Source: Novosphingobium album (ex Hu et al. 2023)
GTDB taxonomy: Bacteria; Pseudomonadota; Alphaproteobacteria; Sphingomonadales; Sphingomonadaceae
DNA: 64,000 bases
Assembly: GCF_022832385.1 (NCBI RefSeq)
Contig: NZ_JALHLE010000007.1
Location: 62,001-126,000 of the forward strand
Direction: 5' to 3'
Below, one piece after another: positions 35,320 to 41,786 of the stretch. Under the pieces are notes generated by a model. It had not been told where the DNA came from, did no database searches, and worked only from the letters and a program-made list of their open reading frames with translations. The translations under genes and the position numbers were made by a program. Within the stretch, counting starts at the first letter, position 1. Every line of letters begins with the position of its first letter.

Positions 35320-36382
35320 GCGCGTATTCCCCGGCTACGGCCGCGCTGAAACTGTCTTCCGGCAGGCCGGAAATGGCTTTCAGCATCCTGTCCCGGTCGG
35401 CATCGACATTGTCAGCCTTGCAGTGGGTGACCTGGCTGCAGTTGCCGCAGATTGCGTGGTTTGAGCGCTGCCCCTGAAGATGCGCGAGGCGGTGCGCCTG
35501 CATTTCCGGACCGGTCCATATTTCCTTGAGGCTGCGCTCCTTCAGCGTGCCGACATCGAGACCGCGCGACCAGTCGACGAAACAGGCACTGACCGAGAGG
35601 TCGGAGTTCACCGAGATCGAATAGAACAGGTACGGGCAGGTCTGCACATCGACGATCTCGTTGCCGTACAGGCCGGTCGTGATCGAGATGTCCATACGTT
35701 CCTCGACGTCGAAGTCGGGCCAGCAGGGAGAGGCATTCTCCACGAAGATGCGGTCGCAGTAGTCGCCGAAGGTATCGTAGAACTTGTCGTGCAGATCCTC
35801 GCCGATGATCTCGGAAGTGGTCTTGACGACAACCTCGACCTGACCGGCGACGGCCGTGTAGAAATCGCGGATGTTGGCCACGAAGGAAGGAAAATCCACT
35901 TTCGACTTGGCAAAGGTCAGGAACTGCTCCTCGCTCATGCCGTCGATCGAGAGATTGATACGGTCGAGCCCGGCGGCGGCCAGCCTTTCGCCGACTTCGC
36001 CGCTCAGCAGGTAGCCGTTGCTGGTCGTGTCGATGCATTCCGCGATGCCGGCGTCCCTGGCCATACGGATCATCGCGGGCAGGTTCTTGTTGAGGAGCGG
36101 TTCGCCATCCTTGTAGAGGCGCAAGGCCTTAATCTTGTCGTCAAACTGGGCGATGTCACCCACGGCCTTTTCGAAATCGGCCAGCGACAGCCGGCCCTGA
36201 TAGCGCCCGGTGGACTTGATCAGCTCGCGGTCGCCCGTTGGGCAGAACGTGCACTGGAAATTGCAGGCACTCGACGGGTCGATGAACACGACATAGGGCG
36301 TGCGCAGGGGCACGACGTCACCCAGCCGCGTGCGGGCCGCCTGAATCCTGGGCTGAACCTTTTCTGCTATTTCCCGGCGCAT
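35309..36382 (-). CDS. Radical SAM/SPASM protein, first of tandem pair
   Basis: A 357-residue radical SAM enzyme, paralogue of the next gene. The cluster cysteines lie in SSACNFQCTFCPTG (C40, C44, C47), the shared LRLYKDGEPLLN follows, and the SPASM-like region contains TCPYLFY, SVSACFVDW and CGNCSQVTHC. I choose the ATG at 36382; a TTG start at 36400 with AAGGG upstream is an alternative adding six residues. It is the first gene of the minus-strand operon and faces a sugar C-methyltransferase-like gene across about 240 bases. Confidence 0.85.
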   Translation of the reverse strand: MRREIAEKVQPRIQAARTRLGDVVPLRTPYVVFIDPSSACNFQCTFCPTGDRELIKSTGRYQGRLSLADFEKAVGDIAQFDDKIKALRLYKDGEPLLNKNLPAMIRMARDAGIAECIDTTSNGYLLSGEVGERLAAAGLDRINLSIDGMSEEQFLTFAKSKVDFPSFVANIRDFYTAVAGQVEVVVKTTSEIIGEDLHDKFYDTFGDYCDRIFVENASPCWPDFDVEERMDISITTGLYGNEIVDVQTCPYLFYSISVNSDLSVSACFVDWSRGLDVGTLKERSLKEIWTGPEMQAHRLAHLQGQRSNHAICGNCSQVTHCKADNVDADRDRMLKAISGLPEDSFSAAVAGEYAHVG

Positions 36383-36623
36383 GCGGTCGCTTATCCCCAA
36401 TCAATGCCCTTGGCCGTCGCGGATTTCTATAAAAGCAAGGTTAACAACACCTTTGGAAAGCCCCCCGTAGAGAACACCGGGTCCGGTATTGCGGGAGAGT
36501 CCTGCCCTTGCCGTCACGCGAAATTAACCAATGCTTATGACCATAACCGGGTAAAGTCGATCCACCCTTCCCCACGGCTGGGGAAATGATGGCAAGGCCA
36601 CCGGACGTTAGCTGGAGACAAGG

Positions 36624-37847
36624 ATGAATTCCGAACTGCCCGTTTCGGCCGCAACCGCGCATTGCCGCAATTGCGGTGGGCAAGAGCTCGACTGGATCAC
36701 CCGCCACATGGCAATGGCCGTGCCGGAGGCCTATCCCCTGAGCGGAGATATGGCGGTAACGGCATGCCGGGACTGCGGCTTCGTCGGCAACCATTCACCC
36801 ACGGGCGATGCGGCCTATGCCGACTACTACACCCGGTTCAACAAGCACCAGACCCGCACGGATGCACTGCACGATCTGGACCACGCCTATTTCACTGGCG
36901 TCCTGGACATGGTGGAGCGCGAAGCGGGAGTCGACTGGACACAGACCGATGTGCTCGACTGGGGCAGCGGTGCACTGCTCTTCTCGGACCTGGCATCGCA
37001 GCGCGGCGCCCGCTCGGCGCATAACTACGATCTGACGAAGGCCTATCCCGATCTCGATTACGGCCTCATCGCCTCGACCCACTGCATCGAGCACGTGCTG
37101 GCCTTCAATGCCGAGTTCCGCCGCATTCACGGTGTGCTCGGCAAGGACGGGCTGTTCGTGATCGCGGTGCCGGACCTGCGGGGCTATGCCGATGTCTATT
37201 GGGGCCCCTATGCCGCCTTCGACCTCGAACACATCAATCACTTCGAGATAAACAGCCTGTCCGATGCACTGATACGCACAGGGTTCGAGATCGTCGCGAC
37301 GCGCGAATCCGACCGGCTCGTCACGCCGACGCTGGCCTACCCCGAGGTGGTTATCCTCGCCCGCAAGGTGGAAGATGTCCCGGTCCGCGGCATGATATCC
37401 TCGTCCCGCTCCGAGCCCGCCTCCGTGCTGCCTTGCTATCTGGAGCGGTCCGAACGGGACATGGGCGAAATGACCGCCGCCGTTCTCGATACACTCAAGG
37501 ATTACGAAAGCCGGGGCTTGGCCATTTCACCGGGCATCTACGGTGTGGCTAGCTATGCTTTCCGCTTGATTCATATTCTGGCCACGGAACACGATTTCCA
37601 TTGCGCATGGATCGCGGACAGCGATGCCCGGCTGACCGGCAAACAGCTCGATCAGGTGCCGATCAAGGATTTCGAGGGGTTCCGGGCTTGGGTCTCCCAG
37701 TGCGAAACTGCGGGTGTACGCTGCGTCGTGTTCGTCGCAGCCGTCAACGCCGTGCGCATCGATGCCTTCCTGAAGGAGCACTTCGGAGACAGCATCGACA
37801 TCTGCGTGCTGCCGCCCGACTGCCAGAACCGTTCACCAGCGGGCTAG
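36624..37847 (+). CDS. Sugar C-methyltransferase-like protein with N-terminal zinc site
   Basis: A 407-residue three-part protein. Residues 14-51 contain two CxxC pairs (C14/C17, C48/C51) that likely bind zinc. A class I SAM-methyltransferase core follows, with VLDWGSGALLFSDLA (about 108-122) and an IASTHCIEHVLAF segment. The C-terminal part GIYGVASYAFRLIHIL (about 299-314) resembles the C-methyltransferase C-terminal domain of the TylCIII/NovU sugar C-methyltransferases. GGAG precedes the ATG. It is divergent from the radical SAM operon and probably belongs to the same pathway. Exact substrate, likely a nucleotide-linked sugar, is inferred. Confidence 0.75.
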   Translation: MNSELPVSAATAHCRNCGGQELDWITRHMAMAVPEAYPLSGDMAVTACRDCGFVGNHSPTGDAAYADYYTRFNKHQTRTDALHDLDHAYFTGVLDMVEREAGVDWTQTDVLDWGSGALLFSDLASQRGARSAHNYDLTKAYPDLDYGLIASTHCIEHVLAFNAEFRRIHGVLGKDGLFVIAVPDLRGYADVYWGPYAAFDLEHINHFEINSLSDALIRTGFEIVATRESDRLVTPTLAYPEVVILARKVEDVPVRGMISSSRSEPASVLPCYLERSERDMGEMTAAVLDTLKDYESRGLAISPGIYGVASYAFRLIHILATEHDFHCAWIADSDARLTGKQLDQVPIKDFEGFRAWVSQCETAGVRCVVFVAAVNAVRIDAFLKEHFGDSIDICVLPPDCQNRSPAG

Positions 37848-38161
37848 CCGCGCCAGGAACCGCCCATCGTCTGCACAAGATGGACGTAATCGAACAGGTC
37901 GCTCAGCATGAAGTGCCGGTTTTCCGGATTCAGCATATGGGCAAGCACGGCCTCGTCGCCATCGAGATAGCGAAACGCGGTTCTGCGAAACTGTTCGGGC
38001 AGGCTCAGGTTGAAGGCGGAAGGCTGCGTGAGCATCCGGCAGATCTGGTCGAACAGTAGCCGGAAACGGTCGTCCTCCGGCTCCATGTAGACATCGCCGA
38101 AGTCCGATTTGTAGCGGCCGAATAGGGCCAGGTAGTCATCGCCGCCCGGCTTGCTCTGCAT
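37844..38161 (-). CDS. Small hypothetical protein
   Basis: A 105-residue protein with no signal peptide or membrane segment and no domain I recognise. It is acidic and rich in aromatic residues (DDYLALFGRYKSDFG, SDLFDYVHLVQ). The ATG at 38161 has a strong GGGAGG site six bases upstream. The stop overlaps the convergent C-methyltransferase gene by four bases. It faces a Rieske/J-domain gene pair across 230 bases. Confidence 0.6.
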   Translation of the reverse strand: MQSKPGGDDYLALFGRYKSDFGDVYMEPEDDRFRLLFDQICRMLTQPSAFNLSLPEQFRRTAFRYLDGDEAVLAHMLNPENRHFMLSDLFDYVHLVQTMGGSWRG

Positions 38162-38391
38162 GGTCTGCCTCCCTGCGCGTCTCTGCTGCCGCGCGGACAC
38201 GCAAAACCGGTGCCACCCCGTTTCCCGCCGTGACAGGGCCTTTCTTGTGCCAGACAGCGGCTCGCGCTGTCGTCTTTGCGACACGCCATGGTCTGCAGCA
38301 GGCCGATCTATGGCGCTTTTCCTCACCTTCCGCATTGGTTCGATCCTTGCATCCCAAAGTGGCGAACATTCCGAGCAGAAAGGCGACCGCG

Positions 38392-38730
38392 ATGGCATTC
38401 ACCTCGATTTGTCCCACAAGCGCGATCAGCGAAGGCGGCATGGGCTTCTTCCGCGCCGGCAAGAAAACCGTGCTCCTGCTCTGGCCGGCGGACGGAGAGC
38501 TGAAGGCCTATCGCGGGCGCTGTCCGCATGCGGACGTGCCGCTGGACGAAGCGCGCTTCGACGGCCAAACCTTGACCTGCCCGCACCATAACTGGGGCTT
38601 CGACAGTGCGAGTGGCAAGTGCGTGACGCATTCCGTGCGCAACGTGCTCCACCCCTATCCGCTGCAAATGGAAGGAGACGAGATCCTTGTCGATGTCGGC
38701 CCGGTGAAACCGGCTCGGCAGGCCTCATGA
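38392..38730 (+). CDS. Rieske-type [2Fe-2S] ferredoxin
   Basis: A 112-residue soluble Rieske protein. Cluster ligands are CPH at 44-46 (Cys44, His46) and CPHHNW at 63-68 (Cys63, His66), as in ferredoxins of toluene monooxygenases (T4moC type) and dioxygenases. It should carry one electron to an oxygenase. The start at 38392 is chosen from the family length and the AAAGGCGA upstream; longer in-frame extensions are implausible. No oxygenase gene lies beside it. The next gene, a J-domain protein, starts within its stop codon (ATGA overlap). Confidence 0.85.
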   Translation: MAFTSICPTSAISEGGMGFFRAGKKTVLLLWPADGELKAYRGRCPHADVPLDEARFDGQTLTCPHHNWGFDSASGKCVTHSVRNVLHPYPLQMEGDEILVDVGPVKPARQAS

Positions 38731-39191
38731 AGGGCGAACCGGACTGGGTCATCTGGAACGGCACGATGGGCATCCTCGACATGGTTGCGATCGGCCGGAC
38801 CGAAGGCAGACAGGGCTTCCTTGCAGAGCCCTATGACGTTGTCGGGCCCTTCAGCCTCGATGAGCTGGAAACCGGAGGACGGATCGCCTTCGGGGAATGC
38901 CTGGTAATGTCCCGCCAACGCTGGCAGCAGGATCAGGTCGACCTGCGCATGGCTGCCCGGGAGAAGCGTCAGGCGTATGTCATGCGCGCCGCCTTCAGCG
39001 GTGACGAAACCGCGCATCGTGAAGCGCTGGAACTGCCGATCGGCGGGCTGCTCGAGACCGTACAGATCAACGCGGCCTTCCGGCGGCTGGCCAAGACCGC
39101 GCACCCCGACGCAGGCGGGAGCGATGCGGAGTATCACCGCATCTCCGAAGCGCGCGATGCCTTGCTCGAACGGCTGGGAACAATGGTTTAA
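38727..39191 (+). CDS. Protein with C-terminal J domain
   Basis: A 154-residue cytosolic protein. The N-terminal 110 residues are of unknown type. The C-terminus (about 112-152) is a J-domain-like helical pair with the essential HPD at 126-128 (AFRRLAKTAHPDAGGSDAEYH), so it should stimulate a DnaK/HscA-type chaperone. A J domain at the C-terminus is less usual than at the N-terminus. It overlaps the Rieske ferredoxin gene by four bases, suggesting a link to folding or cluster insertion of that protein or its oxygenase partner. Confidence 0.78.
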   Translation: MKGEPDWVIWNGTMGILDMVAIGRTEGRQGFLAEPYDVVGPFSLDELETGGRIAFGECLVMSRQRWQQDQVDLRMAAREKRQAYVMRAAFSGDETAHREALELPIGGLLETVQINAAFRRLAKTAHPDAGGSDAEYHRISEARDALLERLGTMV

Positions 39192-39236
39192 TTCAGGCGA
39201 GCGGGGGAACTGGTGACGGTCCCCCGCCCGGCCCGC

Positions 39237-39440
39237 TCAGACCTTGTCGGGCTGCGCGTACTTGCGGACCATTACGTCGATCGCCGTCATCGCTTCGGAA
39301 ACGTCAAGCCAGGTTTCGGCCCGCTCTTCGCTCTTGAACTCCTTGCCGAGATTGACCGGGGCATCGACCCCCGGCAAGTGCAGAAAACAGGCCCACTTGC
39401 CGTTATCCAGCTGTTCGACCGTAACCTTGTGATCGGCCAT
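39237..39440 (-). CDS. Small hypothetical protein, 67 residues
   Basis: A short cytosolic protein starting MADHKVTVEQLDNGKWACFL, with a strand-rich first half and a helical second half. The ribosome site GGAG lies eight bases upstream of the ATG at 39440. It has no transmembrane segment or signal, and I recognise no family. It is convergent with the J-domain gene (45-base gap) and follows the aminotransferase gene on the same strand after about 200 bases without a gene. Confidence 0.55.
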   Translation of the reverse strand: MADHKVTVEQLDNGKWACFLHLPGVDAPVNLGKEFKSEERAETWLDVSEAMTAIDVMVRKYAQPDKV

Positions 39441-39638
39441 ATGCTTCGCTCCTCCGCGTCTGTGTTGCCATTCAGACAAAAACAACGGCGCAAGGGCTTT
39501 CGGCCCTGCGCCGCCAGCGCGAGAAGCAAGTTTCCTGCCAAGACAAGGACGATACCCGGACAACGCGGCTGGAGGAACGCGGTGCCCGGGTATCCTGCGC
39601 ACGCGGAGGTGCGCCCTCTCAAGCTGGGTATGTGGACG

Positions 39639-40826
39639 TCAGGCCATCAGGATCTTGTCGAGAGCCAAGCAGAACTTCTGCATGTCCTCGGCCGAACCCA
39701 CGGTGATGCGCGACGCCTGCGGATAAGCAGTCCACGAACGGCCGATCTGCACACCTTGTTCCAGAAAGGCCGCCATCATTTCCTTGGGCGTCTTGTCCTT
39801 CCATTCGACCATGAACATGTTCGCGTGGCTGCCAGGAATGACCTTGAGGCCGCGCTTCTGGACATGGGCGATCGCCATTTCGCGCGCGGACACCATCTGC
39901 GCGGCACGCGCCTTGATCTGGTCGGCAAGTGGAACCGAGGCGGTGCCGCAGGCCACCGCCGTCATCGGCAGCTGGTTGGTCACCTGACCGCCATCATAGC
40001 GCATCATCTTTTCATGCAGCGCCGGTGCGGCGAAGGTGAGGCCCAGGCGCATGCCCGCCATTCCGAAGAGCTTGGAGAACGTGCGCATGACGATCACGTC
40101 GTCGCGCTCGACCGCCAGCTTGGCCGCGCGCGGAGTGTCGGACCAGTGGACATAGGCCTCATCCACCAGCAGCACTGCGTCCTTGGGCTTGTTCTCGGCA
40201 AGCCAGACGATGTCCTCGATCGGGGTGATCGTGCCGGTCGGGTTGTTGGGGGAGCAGATGTAGTAAACACCGGCATGGGGATCGGCCGCCAACATGGCCT
40301 TCACGTCATGACGGTAGTCAGACGTAAGGGGAACCTTGGTCACCTTTGCGCCGATCCATGCTCCAGTACGCCAGATCGATTCGTACGTCGGGTCTGCAGT
40401 GACGATGCCACGCTTGGGCGAGGCAAACGTGATCGGCACCCGGGCAAGCGGATCACTCGATCCCGGCCAGGCGAGAATGCGGTCCACCGGCACGCCTTCA
40501 ACCTTGGACACCGCGTCGAACAACTTGGCGTGCTCGTTGTCGGGTTCGTACCAGTTGCCCTGCGCCACGATCAGCATCGCAGCTTCGGCACCGGCCGGGA
40601 GCGGGCCCGTCCAGCACTCGTTGGAACCGATGCGAACGGCCCCCACCACGGCCTTGGCGGACTGCTGGGCGAAGGCGGATTCGGCGCTGCCGGCCAGGGC
40701 AATGCCGCCACCGAGCAGAGCCGCGATGCGGCCAAGCTGGCGGCGCGAATAGCCACGCGAAATCAGCTCTTCGCCAATCTCAGTGTTTTCAATGCGTTCC
40801 ATTACGCTGGTGTCCTCAGCCTGCAT
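39639..40826 (-). CDS. Class I/II aminotransferase with Tat signal
   Basis: A 395-residue fold-type I PLP enzyme related to histidinol-phosphate aminotransferases. The PLP lysine is Lys252 in MRTFSKLFG, Asp222 is in LLVDEAY, Asn195 in SPNNPTG, and Arg260 in GMRLG. It begins with a twin-arginine-type leader: SRRQLGRIAALLGG (27-40) then a hydrophobic run to about residue 53 (AFAQ). Export of a folded PLP protein by Tat would put it in the periplasm, which is rare for transaminases. GAAGGAG precedes the ATG at 40826. It follows the TauE gene by 35 bases and is probably co-transcribed. Confidence 0.82.
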   Translation of the reverse strand: MQAEDTSVMERIENTEIGEELISRGYSRRQLGRIAALLGGGIALAGSAESAFAQQSAKAVVGAVRIGSNECWTGPLPAGAEAAMLIVAQGNWYEPDNEHAKLFDAVSKVEGVPVDRILAWPGSSDPLARVPITFASPKRGIVTADPTYESIWRTGAWIGAKVTKVPLTSDYRHDVKAMLAADPHAGVYYICSPNNPTGTITPIEDIVWLAENKPKDAVLLVDEAYVHWSDTPRAAKLAVERDDVIVMRTFSKLFGMAGMRLGLTFAAPALHEKMMRYDGGQVTNQLPMTAVACGTASVPLADQIKARAAQMVSAREMAIAHVQKRGLKVIPGSHANMFMVEWKDKTPKEMMAAFLEQGVQIGRSWTAYPQASRITVGSAEDMQKFCLALDKILMA

Positions 40827-40861
40827 TGTACGAACTCCTTCCCGATGAAATGCGCCAGCAT

Positions 40862-41692
40862 TCAAACCTTGAGCGCACTACGAAACATGACGACTGCGAT
40901 AACGACGAGATAGACCCCGAACACGCGCTTGAGAACGCTCGGCGGCAGCGAATGGGCCGCGGCGACACCCAGCGGGGCGGTCAGGATCGACATGGATGCG
41001 ATGGCGGCCGCTGCCGGAACATTGACGAAGCCCACCGATCCCCACGGCAACCCATGTTCGTGAAAGCCTACGATCATGAAGCCAATGGTTGCGGGCACGG
41101 CGATGAGTGTACCAATTCCGGAAGCGGTGCCAACCGCCTTGTGGATCGGCCGCCCGCACATGGTCATGACCATGATCGCGATGGTCCCGCCACCGATACC
41201 GAGCAGGGCCGAAAAGGCGCCGAGACCACCGGAGATGCCCACGCGCAGCGCGCCGCCGGGCATGTGGTCGGACAGGACCAGCTTTGAAAGATGAGGGATA
41301 AGGAAAACCATCGACATGGCCAGCACGCCGGTGGCGAAGATCATCTTCAGTGCCGTGCCATCGACATGGCTGGCAAGGACCACGCCGACACCGTCCCCCA
41401 GGACGATCCACGGAGCCCAGCTCTTGAGAACCTCGAAATCGACCGAGCCGCGCTTGTGGTGGCTGAGCGTCGACCGGATGGAAGTAACGATGATGGTAGC
41501 TGCCGAAGTTGCCACAGCGATGTGGGCATATTGCGAGTGATCGCCGCCAAGCAGCGGCAGCATGATCAGCAGCGCAGGCACTACGATGAAGCCGCCGCCG
41601 ATGCCGAATACGCCGCCGGCAAAGCCTGCCAGAAGTCCGGCACCGATCATTCCGACCGCGGGGAGAAGCCAGTCCATGGAGGACAAGAGCAC
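40862..41692 (-). CDS. TauE/SafE family membrane exporter
   Basis: A 276-residue inner-membrane protein with about eight hydrophobic segments. Two glycine-rich repeats, FAGGVFGIGGGFIVVPAL (about 24-41) and FSALLGIGGGTIAIMVM (about 155-171), are typical of the TauE/SafE family (PF01925), which exports sulfite, sulfoacetate or related anions. The GTG at 41692 has GGAG eight bases upstream; ATG at 41677 is an alternative start. It lies between TonB receptor 2 and the Tat-signal aminotransferase on the same strand. A terminator stands just upstream, so it needs read-through or its own promoter. Confidence 0.85.
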   Translation of the reverse strand: MLLSSMDWLLPAVGMIGAGLLAGFAGGVFGIGGGFIVVPALLIMLPLLGGDHSQYAHIAVATSAATIIVTSIRSTLSHHKRGSVDFEVLKSWAPWIVLGDGVGVVLASHVDGTALKMIFATGVLAMSMVFLIPHLSKLVLSDHMPGGALRVGISGGLGAFSALLGIGGGTIAIMVMTMCGRPIHKAVGTASGIGTLIAVPATIGFMIVGFHEHGLPWGSVGFVNVPAAAAIASMSILTAPLGVAAAHSLPPSVLKRVFGVYLVVIAVVMFRSALKV

Positions 41693-41734
41693 GACCGTTA
41701 CTCCAATTCTTGTGATTGCGAATTCTTGTATTTC

Positions 41735-41772
41735 AAAAAGGCGGCGCCGTTTTGCCTGAGCAAAACGGCGCC
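41735..41772 (-). terminator. Terminator of TonB receptor 2
   Basis: A perfect 12-bp stem, GGCGCCGTTTTG and CAAAACGGCGCC, with a 6-base loop is followed on the minus strand by GCC and five T (complement of 41735-41739). It starts 14 bases past the receptor stop codon. This is the clearest intrinsic terminator in the window. Confidence 0.85.
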
Positions 41773-41786
41773 CAGTTGCCGTAGGA

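Noticed and set aside
34306..36382. A RiPP (modified peptide) biosynthetic cluster around the two radical SAM/SPASM genes
   Set aside because: No short precursor-peptide gene, no RiPP recognition element protein and no peptidase were found next to them; the operon instead holds methyltransferases and sugar-type enzymes.
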